A stretch of 64,000 nt of DNA from the NCBI GenBank assembly GCA_048013815.1, contig CM106586.1, forward strand, positions 11,594,001 through 11,658,000, written 5' to 3'. A program made the position numbers and the translations under genes. The DNA is from Setoptus koraiensis. Lineage: Eukaryota; Arthropoda. Below, one piece after another: positions 42,065-51,733 of the stretch (its first letter is position 1; every line of letters starts with the position of its first letter). The notes under the pieces are model-generated. The model saw nothing but the letters and a program-made list of their open reading frames with translations, was not told the origin of the DNA and did no database searches.

Positions 42065-42657
42065 ATGGACACTCACAATAGATTGAAAATGTTATTGATG
42101 GTGGTTTTTGCATGTGTCACTTGTAAGTATAGTCACCCGATAGTTATCTAGCTCAATCACATAATAAATTGTGTCAAGTTTTGGCATAGTCCATGTTATT
42201 ACGGCGCAGTTGCATATTTTTCGGTTAGTTTGACAAGTCTATTTATCGTTGCAAAGTTACTGTTTCTTGAGTAATAACAATTGTACAAAATTGCAAACTC
42301 CTCCTCTGACAATGTACCCCGTGATAACCACTATCAGTTGTATCGGTCGAGTGCCGTCTGCTTAGGGACGGTCCTGGACCAAAGCCAGCATCATATGACA
42401 ACCCGCAGAACCATTTAGAATCTTATTCTGATGATGTCCACCAGGAAGACTCTTCGTGCGCTGGTGATTCTTCTCAATCTCATTCAGATGGCGACAGTTC
42501 GGCAGGATCTAAATCATTACGTATAGCCTTTAATTCCGAATGGGGATCCCGCAAATGTAAGGCTAAAGTATGTTATTTGTTTTTTTGTTTTTGCTATGGC
42601 GACGACGAGGGAGTAGCCATGTATTCTAGCAGATCGAGTTCCGAAAATTTCATGTAA
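42065..42657 (+). CDS. secreted Cys-containing protein, right palindrome copy
   Basis: Exon 1 is 42065-42122 and exon 2 is 42338-42657, with the same 215-base intron (GTAAGT donor, TATCAG acceptor), giving 125 aa. The signal peptide and the acidic Ser/Asp-rich segment (SYSDDVHQEDSSCAGDSSQ) are the same as in the left copy. The divergent C-terminus is CKAKVCYLFFCFC, then GDDEGVAMYSSRSSSENFM. The four Cys fall at exactly the residue numbers of the left copy without any indel. A GTATGT inside the Cys region could act as a donor, but the conserved Cys spacing argues that it is read through as coding. Family and function unknown; extracellular. Confidence 0.6.
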
Positions 42658-42845
42658 CCCAATTCGCTGCACACATTAAAGTCAATCGAAAAAGTATTAC
42701 AAAGAGGTTCCGAAAGGAAATGCATTCACGATGCTGTATTGGTCCATGTACGAAGCATATCTTGTAACTGATTGAGAAGTTCATCTTGTTTATGTTACAT
42801 GAAATTTTTCATTGAATGACTCCCCTCTTGAGATTTCGTTCGGAT

Positions 42846-43542
42846 GATGACTGCAAAAGAGACAGTAGGCTAGATGAGCGAGTAGTTGCAATTGAAATAT
42901 ATGATGACCGTTACCGGAAAATTTTTTACGATTTTTCATTTCACATATGACGAATGAGCTCTTTTCATTGGGCCAGGCGAGCGGAGCGAGCCGGTCCTAT
43001 CAGTTGAAAATTTTCTTCTTTCCCCCTTTTGCAGCAAGAAAGTCCATAGAGTTTTCCCCTTCATCGTGTTATCGTAAATCTGTGTGCTTCAGTGGAGAAA
43101 TCGTTTGCTTTTCCTTCGTACAGTCAAAAATCCCATTCAATTTTCCCCTCCAGAAAATCAGCTGTGGTGTTCCTGTTGGTGTTAGTGTTGGTGTTCCCTT
43201 CGGGACGGTTTCTATGAGTGCCGCGGTGGGAGTGGTTGATTTTGGTGCGGGACAAAACACCCCAAAGGAACAAAAAGCGAGCTCGCCCGGCCCCTCTTCG
43301 TTAGTCAGAACGAAACTGTTGTTGTTTTTTATTTTTATTTTATCCCGGCATATTTTAGAGGCATGGGGCTGTCTCATGTGAAACCTGGGGAGACAGTTGT
43401 CTCACGGGCCATATCTTCATGCAATAAATAAATATTTTCCGTCGTATTTCTTTTCAAGCGAGTTCTTTTGAATTCCTGCCTCAGTTACGGAATTATCGAT
43501 ACCCAAAAAACATTAATTAGCTAAATTATTACTTATTCATAG
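42846..43542. other. intergenic with repeat R1 copy B
   Basis: No gene. Most of it is the R1 repeat, followed by about 220 AT-rich bases leading to the Ig-domain gene. The longest open frame lies inside the repeat. Confidence 0.5.
42970..43318 (-). repeat. dispersed repeat R1, copy B (reverse orientation)
   Basis: It begins GGGCCAGGCGAGCGGAGCGA and ends TTCGTTAGTCAGAACGAAAC, the reverse complement of copy A at 23246-23562. Matching islands are interrupted by small length differences, so the copies are not recent. Confidence 0.65.
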
Positions 43543-44433
43543 ATGCAACAATTTACACTCACTTGTAGCTTACAGAAAATTTCTTGTAAGCGTATGTATG
43601 AATTGTTTAATAACTATCGCACACAAGTTATCTTAACGGTATTTCTTTTGTTACTTGCCTCACAAGTCCAATATGGCTCCTCGTGGATCTATGGTCATAA
43701 TATGGAGTTGGGAAAAACAGTGAGGGCTTCCGCGGGACAACCTATTGTTTTAAGTTGCATCATCGATATAAAAAGAGGGCAGAATGTAGTCGGTTGGACA
43801 ATTGAAAATCGCCTTAATGGTCACTTAAACTCTCCCGAGTGGCCAAAACCACTTGGACCTAGGGGTGATCATTTTATGAAAACAGATACTCCCTATTTAG
43901 TCATCAAAGATGTCACGCCATCAGATGCGGGCTTGTATACTTGTTACTACGAACAAGATTGGTTAGATAATTTCTATTTCGGATCCTACGAATGGATACT
44001 AAACATTATGTTTCCTCTTAGAGAGAATCGATTCAATTTGACGTGTCTATTCGCACATGACTCAAAATGTCTGTCTAAACAAGCATTTACTCTTGAGGTT
44101 CATTCAAGCAACAGCCCAACAGGTCATATCGGATTGGATTTTAGCTCTAGACGTGAGGAAATTTCAGGAACGACAACACTGTTCGATCAAAAAAGATATA
44201 CGCTGGTTGATGACAAAAAGGTGATAATAGAATCACAGATTTCAACAAAACCAAGTTTTTTCGCAGCGTTATACAATGCCGCTCCCAATAAATGGCTTTT
44301 AGTCATTGCAATATTATCTATACAACTAATGATAGTGGCCCTAGCGCTCTTTTATTTTATTTTCAGTGATGCCAAGGCATTATATGAGTTTTGGACAAGA
44401 AATTATCCGTCAGACACTCAGCTACGGCAGTAG
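43543..44433 (+). CDS. type I membrane protein with Ig V-type domain
   Basis: 296 aa, single exon. A second in-frame ATG at 43594 (MYELFNNYRTQVILTVFLLLLAS) gives a more typical signal peptide and may be the true start. An Ig domain spans about 55-145, with first Cys in IVLSCIID, Trp in VGWTIEN and second Cys in the DAGLYTCYYEQD motif. A second, poorly defined Cys-containing segment (about 160-230: FNLTC ... SKCLS) may be another Ig-like fold. A TM lies near 247-272 (WLLVIAILSIQLMIVALALFYFIF), with a short cytoplasmic end. It is a cell-surface recognition or adhesion candidate. I cannot assign it to a named Ig subfamily. Confidence 0.7.
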   Translation: MQQFTLTCSLQKISCKRMYELFNNYRTQVILTVFLLLLASQVQYGSSWIYGHNMELGKTVRASAGQPIVLSCIIDIKRGQNVVGWTIENRLNGHLNSPEWPKPLGPRGDHFMKTDTPYLVIKDVTPSDAGLYTCYYEQDWLDNFYFGSYEWILNIMFPLRENRFNLTCLFAHDSKCLSKQAFTLEVHSSNSPTGHIGLDFSSRREEISGTTTLFDQKRYTLVDDKKVIIESQISTKPSFFAALYNAAPNKWLLVIAILSIQLMIVALALFYFIFSDAKALYEFWTRNYPSDTQLRQ

Positions 44434-44802
44434 CGAATGTTTTGCGCACAAAATGGTTCTATCAATAATGAACAAAATTAATCTTGTTAAAGATCTAATA
44501 ATTTCTCCACAGCTATTGCACTTCCAGCATAAGCAAAAACAATATACAGCAACCCTACTTTCTTCGAAAACAATGCGAAGAGATAAAAATATTTGGAAAT
44601 GTCAGGCTACATTCATAGTTTTCGAGTCATAACACCGACGTTATGCATCTTCTCTCTGGACGACAGACAGCATGCGAAGAGCAGAGAGCTGCGACTGCAA
44701 TGAGAAAAACCGTAACTTATTATTAATGACTTTTTATTGTCGAAATTATGTCAGAATGACTCGAATGATCATGATCATAATTGGTAAAATCGATTTCGAA
44801 TA
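44434..44802. other. intergenic, probable 3' UTR and promoter
   Basis: A frame overlapping the Ig gene's end and running to 44632 is probably 3' UTR. Nothing else is seen. Confidence 0.45.
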
Positions 44803-45354
44803 ATGCTGCTATTAAAATTTGCAGTGGCATTGTTTGCAATACACAGCCACTTGGAAAAGGGCCTCTGCTCTGATCATCAAGAATTGCAACAGCAGACTGT
44901 AAATGGGACTTCAGTTGATGTCGAAACTATTATCAACTTTTCCGAGAATAAGGCATCACCAACAGATCAATCAACTTACACTACTGAACAAGATGGGAAA
45001 AATGTGACATCAGCAACAAGAGAGCCACATCAATCACATCGCCAACCAAGAAATATAGTGCTGGTCGTCATAAAGTTCTTGGCCTATCTATTATTGATTA
45101 CTTCTGTCATCGCTGCTATCATAGCAACATGTAAGACTGTACATTCTAAATTTTTCACCAAATCTGAAACACGAAATTCTTCCACCGGAAAGAGACCCGC
45201 CTCATCTATAATTGGTGTAATCGATAGCGAAACTGGTAATCCCAGCAGCTATCCTGATGAAATAAAACAAAAATCATCAGGTAAAAAGTTCACGGCAGAT
45301 ACAAAAAGCGTCCAAACTCTCCCAAAATCGAACGTAGTCCAGAAAGGATCTTAA
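44803..45354 (+). CDS. small type I single-pass membrane protein
   Basis: 183 aa, single exon. Signal peptide about 1-23 (MLLLKFAVALFAIHSHLEKGLCS), a Thr/Ser/Gln-rich ectodomain of about 60 residues with possible N-glycosylation sites (NGTS, NFS, NVTS), and a TM at about 86-108 (VLVVIKFLAYLLLITSVIAAII). The cytoplasmic tail is Ser/Lys-rich. The TM and flanks resemble those of the protein at 54009-54416 (VV..IIK.LA..L pattern), so they may be distant relatives. Function unknown. Confidence 0.6.
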   Translation: MLLLKFAVALFAIHSHLEKGLCSDHQELQQQTVNGTSVDVETIINFSENKASPTDQSTYTTEQDGKNVTSATREPHQSHRQPRNIVLVVIKFLAYLLLITSVIAAIIATCKTVHSKFFTKSETRNSSTGKRPASSIIGVIDSETGNPSSYPDEIKQKSSGKKFTADTKSVQTLPKSNVVQKGS

Positions 45355-45684
45355 TTGTTAGTTAAACTGAAGTAATTGGGGCCCAAGAAGCAAATGGAAG
45401 AAGGAGGATCGCAGGTCTTGTACGTATCACGCAGACGATATTAATGCATAGATGAGATTTTTCTCGCGCTCGTCTGCTGTCATTTACATGTACTTTTGAC
45501 AACAGTAGATTAATGAAGGAACTCACGTGCTTTCACTGGAATCTCAGAGCTCTCACAGATTTTTCTCATCATGAATGCTCAATAGAATAAAATAGTCTTC
45601 GTCTAAAATCGCCAACTCGTTCATGAATATACCGGCACGAATATCTAGACCATATACCAACATGCGGTTTTACCTGCTCGTCGA
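45355..45684. other. intergenic, nothing seen
   Basis: 3' UTR (AATAAAAT near 45588) and promoter. No gene. Confidence 0.4.
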
Positions 45685-46689
45685 ATGAGACCCCGAACAT
45701 CAAGCCACCATTTCAAGGTTACTAAAGAAGATGCTAAATTAATTGTCCGAAAACTCATACGAGCTTCTCCTATTTTAGTGAACATGGTATTAATTTGCTT
45801 TACAATAAAATATCTCAGGGTTTGGTTAACCAAGATATTGGTTGATATTTTGACATTTATTCTCGGCACGTTGTGGCTTTTGAGCGATCTGATTTCTTGT
45901 ATTTGTACATTGGTTTACTTCAATGATATAGTAACAACAAACTATAGGAAACTAAAGCAAGAAATTTGTTCATGTCAAATCATAATTACAACTGTCGAAA
46001 GTCTTGTTCTGTGTGGTGTTCTATTAGACTTAATTAAATCCAACCAAAATCAATTTATAACCAGTAACGGTCATCATATATTTCAATTGCAACTACTCGC
46101 TCATCTAGCCTACTGTCTCTTTTGCAATCATCGTGAACACTCGACAGTTTTTCAACGAACTTTAGGAATATTACAGGTTTCTGAAACTCACAAGCCATCG
46201 GAAACTGCTGGAGCTACTAAAACTGCCGGAGCTTCCCCAAAAACTGTCAGAACTCGCAAAGCCGCTAAAATACCGAAATCTGCCAATACTCTGAAGACTC
46301 GTAAAACAGCACAGGCCCGTTCTAAAACTGCTAAAGCACGTTCTAAAACCGGCAAAGCTCGTCCCAAAACTGTCAAAGCTCGTCCCAAAACTATCAAAGC
46401 TCGTCCTAAAACCGTCAAATCTCGTCCCAAAACCGTCAAATCTCGTGGTAAAACTGTCGAATCTCTTGACCAAACTGTTCCCTCCGCGTCTATTTCCAGA
46501 GACTTGCCCAAAGTAATGACGAAAAGACGCACAAAGTCTCGAACTACTGAGACTAGCGATTTAGAAATGGAAGGAATAATAGACGATTCACAAGAGATGG
46601 TAAGAAGAAAAAATCGAAGGACTAGCAGTAGAAGCTCACCGGTCAACAGGACGATCAATTTGAATTTTGAGCTCAATGAAGCCATCTAG
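45685..46689 (+). CDS. multipass membrane protein with Lys/Arg heptapeptide-repeat tail
   Basis: 334 aa, single exon. The first 150 residues contain three or four hydrophobic helices (about 28-48, 52-78, 95-115, 133-150). A basic tail contains a tandem 7-residue repeat of the form (P/S)KT(V/A)KAR, about eight units from residue 203 to 258, encoded by a 21-base minisatellite. The tail ends in another Lys/Arg/Ser stretch. There is no signal peptide and no recognised family. The basic tail could bind nucleic acid, acidic lipid or microtubules; this is speculative. Confidence 0.6.
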   Translation: MRPRTSSHHFKVTKEDAKLIVRKLIRASPILVNMVLICFTIKYLRVWLTKILVDILTFILGTLWLLSDLISCICTLVYFNDIVTTNYRKLKQEICSCQIIITTVESLVLCGVLLDLIKSNQNQFITSNGHHIFQLQLLAHLAYCLFCNHREHSTVFQRTLGILQVSETHKPSETAGATKTAGASPKTVRTRKAAKIPKSANTLKTRKTAQARSKTAKARSKTGKARPKTVKARPKTIKARPKTVKSRPKTVKSRGKTVESLDQTVPSASISRDLPKVMTKRRTKSRTTETSDLEMEGIIDDSQEMVRRKNRRTSSRSSPVNRTINLNFELNEAI

Positions 46690-47107
46690 CCAGCTGCAAT
46701 CAATTCCTATAGCAGGCTTTTGGGCAGGGGCTAGATTTCGAGTCATGGGTTTAGGTGGTGGAGCGATATTTCCGAAATAAAAACTTAAGACAACAGAAAC
46801 AAAAAAATCGTATCTTCATCTTTGCCCCATTTTCTATGTGCGTCTCTTGATCGAAATTTCAGGTTGCTTCTTCGTTTTGTCAAATGAATCAATAACAGAG
46901 AAAAAAAGAGATGCGAGTCTCAGATTTAGATTAAATGATTTATTTTCGTCTTTTATTGTTAACAATTAAGAGTGTGCATTGTTGTGTCGTCATTGTCGTC
47001 TTATTTGTCGCTATCGGTCCCGTCGTTTTCGTCGTCGTCGCGGTGGATGTTTTCTGTCTGAAGTATCACCTAGTCCATTTAGTTGCTATCATGGTCAATC
47101 AAACTAA
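46690..47107. other. intergenic between convergent genes
   Basis: Probable 3' UTRs of both neighbours (AATAAA near 46777). The antisense open frame over the next gene is a shadow. Confidence 0.45.
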
Positions 47108-47620
47108 TCAAGCTTTGCTTGATTTTGCACTCGACATTCGGCTCGAGCTGGCAATTGTTGAGCGAGCCTTACGCTTTCTTCCGTCGCGTTTTGGGTTGGT
47201 AACACGACCTCGGCCGCTTGCTTTTCGTGATCTTCGTCCGGCAGATGACGATCTGGCACGGCGCGATGCACTAGATCTCGTCTTGCGTCCATCTCTGCCC
47301 GCAGTCTTCTTAACGCCGGCACCAGGGCGTCGACGACCACCAGAAACACCTCGGCGACGACGGTCGGTGCTAGGATCTTTAGCAATGCCTTGTCCTCTTC
47401 CTTTTCGGCCTCTGGCACGTCTGGAACCAGATGTGGACGATGCTGTGCTTCTAGATCGTCGGGTGCGGCTACCAACGTGAGAGCCGGTACCTGAATGTGG
47501 CGAGCCCGATCGGCTACCCATGTTAGAAGTGGCGCTTCTTGATGAGCGTCTTCGGTTTGAGGCTGGCGAAGTAAGTTGGCTGTCTGCGTCTGAGCTGTGT
47601 TGGTTGTCCATTGATGACAT
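47108..47620 (-). CDS. Arg/Ser-rich basic protein (protamine/histone-like composition)
   Basis: 170 aa, single exon, start MSSMDNQHSSD. From residue 20 onward it is almost only Arg, Ser, Gly, Ala and Lys (RRSSRSATSN, RRARGRKGRGQG, RRRRGVSGGRRR, SASRRARSSSAGRRS), with no hydrophobic core and no Cys. GC content is clearly higher than in the flanks, as the Arg CGN codons require. Such composition is typical of sperm nuclear basic proteins or of other disordered nucleic-acid binders. The plus-strand frame over the same bases is equally open but reads as a meaningless Arg/Leu mirror. I prefer the minus strand for its clean start and disordered composition. Confidence 0.6.
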   Translation of the reverse strand: MSSMDNQHSSDADSQLTSPASNRRRSSRSATSNMGSRSGSPHSGTGSHVGSRTRRSRSTASSTSGSRRARGRKGRGQGIAKDPSTDRRRRGVSGGRRRPGAGVKKTAGRDGRKTRSSASRRARSSSAGRRSRKASGRGRVTNPKRDGRKRKARSTIASSSRMSSAKSSKA

Positions 47621-48776
47621 AACTATAACTTTGATTTCTTTGAACTAACAATAACAAGTGTACTTCTAAGACTTATGATATCTAATCGGATTTGGTTTAT
47701 TTGATGACTTGTAATTTATTTGCTATCTTTTTTTTTCTCGTTATGATGCTCTCACAACCAACAAAAAAACTTGAATGACACTCTTGGTTGGTATCCTAAG
47801 GTCGACCCCTTTGATTTGCCTCAATCTCTTTGACTACTGTCAATACAGCAAGCACACACTCACACTAACTATTTGCGAATATTGTCAAGCTCACTGTATT
47901 CTTCAGTAGTGCTTATGATGTGATGTTGATAGCAATGTTCACGAGAACTAGAACTACAATCTCTGTTCAGCAGTGGAGGATAGCTCACCCATTCGGCTAG
48001 TTAGGCGTTAATCATCGACACACCTCATGTTAGCTTTGCGTGTTTACGATGACATAGACATTTACATGTGTAGCATACCTAGATGATAATTGTCCCTATT
48101 ATATGATAACAATATTTCTCTATTGTACTGTATTAGTGTTAGTTAGAGTAGTAGTTGCAGCAGTAGTAGTTGTAGTTGTACAGTAGTAGTTGTAGTAGGG
48201 GAAGTTGTAGTTGGAGTAGTTGTAGTAGGCTACAATAGTATTGGGGCACAGTATTAACCAGTTGACAGTCTGATTAGCGAGTGACTACGATGCGAGGCTA
48301 CCTATTGGTTAAGCAAAACAATAGCTTGTAATGGGTGCTGTAATTTTTATTTTTCCCGACTGTCAACTTTACTATTACTACAACTAACTAATTCATTAAT
48401 AGTAGGTGCCTGGTGCAGTTGAGTGTCAATAGAGTGTTCGGGCATTTACCCGATGCTTAATTTCGGCTTCGGCTTAATTGAAAAACGACTAACTAGAGAT
48501 TAGAAGCCAGCAAGTACAGTCGATGGTCGCGGATTATGCTAATTGAAACAATTACAATTATTGAAGTCGCATTTGTCACGAGGCAACTTGGACAACAAAA
48601 AGCCAATAGCAAACAGAGGAAAAATGACCATGCCAACTATGATTAATCTTTATGGTTCTATCATAGATTGCACAGTATTATGAATCGCTTGTCAGCTTTG
48701 TATTGTTACGCAACAGGCAATTTTAAACTTTGAATCACACTTTATCCTTTACAATTTGTTGTTGCTTCTCTCAACA
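47621..48776. other. intergenic with GTAGTT simple repeat
   Basis: No gene. A GTAGTT/GTAGTA repeat lies at about 48140-48232. The rest probably holds the promoter of the basic-protein gene. Confidence 0.5.
48140..48232. repeat. GTAGTT/GTAGTA trinucleotide-based repeat
   Basis: Tandem GTAGTT, GTAGTA and GCAGCA units for about 90 bases, imperfect. Confidence 0.8.
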
Positions 48777-49712
48777 TCAGGTCACATTAGAGCGATCTGA
48801 CATTGAACTGAGCGTGGTCAGTTTGACACTAGGATTGCCCTTGGGAATTCTAGTTGACGGTATATTTTTGTGAATTTTAGCGGCCCGAGTTTTCAGCGCC
48901 GCCTTGTAAGCCAAAGCTGCCGCCTCCAGGGCCACACCACCGGTTTTCGCCACATTTAATGCTCGTTGGCGTTCTGCGTAATATGTTGGGGAATCCTTAT
49001 CTACTATGGTCAACTTAGCTGCCTTCCTTAATTCGTTTGGCGAAATTTGTTTCAGCGCCTTGGTCTCTCTTATAATTTCACTAAGTATCATGGAATTGGG
49101 ATCTTGAGCGGATAGATCCGGTAAGCTGCCAATATTTGTATCAGGCCTTCGTTGGGACATTTCGTTCGTATTGGCAATTTGACTGAACTGTGGTAAGTGC
49201 TTCTCAGTCGCGTGATCATCCATTTGTTGATCCTGCTTTTGTCTTTGTTGTTGTTGCTGTTGTTGCTGCTGTTGCTGCTGTTGCTGCTGTTGCTGTTGCA
49301 GTAAGAGCAGTTGCTTGAGCATCATTTGTTGTTGTTTTATTAGGGAAGCCTGCTGTGTTGGAGAGTTGTCCATCACGATACTGGTCTGGGGAGAGGTGTC
49401 ATTCGGTTTGTGTCGTCTGCCAATTTTCGTTCGGCGACGAAAAGGGCGACCAACCGAAACACCGTCGACGTCAGAGTGAGCAGCAACGTTCTGATCCTCA
49501 TTCTTGGTATCTAGGTCGGCTATTAATGCTGCATCGGCTTTGTCTACATTACTTTGGGCGTAATCGCCGATACTTTTGGCGCTGGCTTCGAACGATTTAG
49601 CTTCGTCGATACCTTCGTAAATTATCTGACGATCTTTGATTTTGATTATGCCTTTATTTTTCAGGCCATCCATTGGCGACTGCAATCTTTTCTTTAATTG
49701 CGAGCGCGCCAT
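48777..49712 (-). CDS. polyglutamine-containing protein, family unknown
   Basis: 311 aa, single exon, start MARSQLKKRL. The N-terminus is charged (GIIKIKDRQIIYEGIDEAKSF) and a basic patch RRRTKIGRRHK lies near residue 92. A polyGln tract of about 18 residues (CAG/CAA codons; minus strand of about 49247-49302) follows an Met/Leu/Gln lead-in. The C-terminal third is helical and Ala/Lys-rich (ALEAAALAYKAALKTRAAKIHKN). There is no signal peptide or TM. It is probably nuclear or cytosolic; I do not recognise it. The upstream side runs quickly into abnormal G- and then C-rich sequence, so upstream exons might be lost there. Confidence 0.6.
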   Translation of the reverse strand: MARSQLKKRLQSPMDGLKNKGIIKIKDRQIIYEGIDEAKSFEASAKSIGDYAQSNVDKADAALIADLDTKNEDQNVAAHSDVDGVSVGRPFRRRTKIGRRHKPNDTSPQTSIVMDNSPTQQASLIKQQQMMLKQLLLLQQQQQQQQQQQQQQQQQQRQKQDQQMDDHATEKHLPQFSQIANTNEMSQRRPDTNIGSLPDLSAQDPNSMILSEIIRETKALKQISPNELRKAAKLTIVDKDSPTYYAERQRALNVAKTGGVALEAAALAYKAALKTRAAKIHKNIPSTRIPKGNPSVKLTTLSSMSDRSNVT

Positions 49713-50112
49713 TTTGCGCGCAGACGCCGGAGGGTGGTAGGTGTGGGTATGGGGTGTTCTAGTGTATGCAGAATTAATGGGTATTATGTGGGTTTTTTGT
49801 TAGACTGGGGGGTGGTCGGGCCGTAGTGACGCTGTCTGGCCGGGGTGGGGGATGGGAGGCTTCCTTGGGTGGGTTGCATCTTTTAGTGTTTAGGGTTTTT
49901 TTGGTTAACACCAACCCCACAACAACCCACCCAAACACCACAACCCCCACCCCCCCCCCCACCCACCCCCCCCCCCACACCCCCCAACCCCCCCCACCCC
50001 CCCCACCCCCCCCCCCCACCACACACAACCCCCCACCACCCCCAACCCCCCAACACCCCAACCACCCCCCCCCCCCACACCCCCACCCCCCCCCCCCCCC
50101 CACCACACACCC

Positions 50113-50147
<35 letters not shown>

Positions 50148-51733
50148 ACACCCACCACCGACTCACCACACACACACACCCCCACCTCTCTCCCCTCACT
50201 CGTCAAACACAATCTAACACTACACGTCATCCTCACGACCCTCAGACAGCACGACCTCACTCCCCACACACACACCCCACACGCCACTCACACCACAAAC
50301 TCCAAAACCACCACACTACAAAACAGACCATCACGCCACTGCACACACCTCCCTACTCCACACCACACGCCCACCCATACCACTCCTATCACACTCCTCA
50401 CCTCCCCAAGATCACACTAACACACACCCAACCACCTGCACCACTCCCTGCAATAACCATCCCCAACTCCCCAGCCACCCCACTACCGCTCCACACACAC
50501 ATCCCCGCACCCCACCCTCACACTTACGCCCCGCCCAACCCTCGCACTCTCCTACGAACAACAAACCACACCCCGGACCACCCACGCATACACCTCCACC
50601 ACTACCGCCCCCACCCCCAGCACTCCCCACCCACACCAGCACTCCACACACACACACCCCACACTACCCCACTCTCAACCCCACCACATCTTCTCGCCAC
50701 ATCACACACCCCACCACCGCCGCCTCACTCCCAGCCCGCGACACTCACACGCTCGATCACGCGCACCTCACACCACACCCCACCAACCGCCACCCCACGC
50801 ACCCCACTCACCTCGCACAATCATCACTCAGCACACCACGCTATCGCGCACCACCCCGCACGCACACTCACCACGCGCCCTCCCACCACCCCCCACACCG
50901 CCTCATCCGCACTCACGCCTGCACGCATCATCCCTCCCACACTACCCACCCCACCCCCACATACTCACTCCCACCCCACTACCTGCCACTCCTCACCTCA
51001 CTGCACCCCACATACACCATTCGCACGCTCGCTCACTTTACACGCAAACAACACACCCAACCAACTACATAACCTCACACTGCAAACACACCCCACACCA
51101 CACAACCGCACCACCTACCCCGCACCTCCCACCTGCCCTTGTCTCCGCTCCGCCACTCTTTGCCACCTCCTCTCCCACCACAAACCACACACAACCAAAC
51201 TGACCACCGCACACACCAAACACAGCACGTAAGTGCACCACACACAACCACACATCTCAACACACCCCCACACCCACACAACCACACCCACTCAACACAC
51301 ACCCACTACCAACACACACCCAACCACACCCACCACACACCCAACCCACACACTCACACCCCACCCACACCCCCTTCCACCCCCGCACTCACACCCCACA
51401 AACACACACACTCCCTCACCCCCCCACCCCCACCCCCACCACCCACTCACACACAACCCCCACCCACCACCACAACACCTCACACACACACACACACCAC
51501 CACCCACACCCACCCACCCACACACACACTCACCCACCCCTCCCACAACACACACCCCACCCTCACCCTCCTCCACTCGCACACTCACACCCCCACCAAC
51601 ACTCCTCCCCACACACACACACACCACACATCCCCTCACACTCCAACACCACTCACACACCCCGCCCACCCCACACACACCCTCGCTACACACCCCACAC
51701 ACACCTCCACACACACACGACCCACACCCACAC
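49713..51733. other. abnormal low-complexity sequence flanking an assembly gap
   Basis: About 49725-49900 is G/T-rich. From about 49905 to the gap the plus strand is almost only C and A with some T, and nearly no G, mostly CCCACA-like words and homopolymer C runs. It contains very long open frames in several phases (Pro/His/Thr on plus, Gly/Val on minus), which are composition artefacts. It looks like low-quality or mis-called sequence leading into the N run, although a real C/A-rich satellite cannot be excluded. No gene is called here. Confidence 0.7.

Larger units (their letters stand above)
40332..42845. repeat. 2.5-kb inverted repeat (palindrome) with divergent gene pair
   Basis: Inner arms 40797-41603 and 41706-42512 are both 807 bases long and identical in every stretch I compared. 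They flank a 102-base unique spacer (41604-41705). Outer arms 40332-40559 and 42617-42845 are also inverted partners, with visible mismatches. Between them lie non-matching segments of different length (40560-40796, 237 bases; 42513-42616, 104 bases). Each arm carries one copy of a secreted-protein gene, transcribed away from the centre. The inner arms hold the promoter, exon 1, intron and first half of exon 2. Confidence 0.85.

Noticed and set aside
42947-43381. 144-codon frame and its antisense partner near 43.1 kb
   Set aside because: It lies inside repeat R1 and reads repeat sequence.
46935-47480. 181-codon plus-strand frame over the Arg/Ser-rich gene
   Set aside because: It is the mirror of an Arg-codon-rich gene; the minus strand has the better start and a coherent disordered composition.
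49826-51232. Very long Pro/His/Thr-rich open frames, and Gly/Val-rich frames on the other strand
   Set aside because: They arise because the tract contains almost no G, so stop codons are rare. There is no domain, and the tract adjoins an assembly gap.
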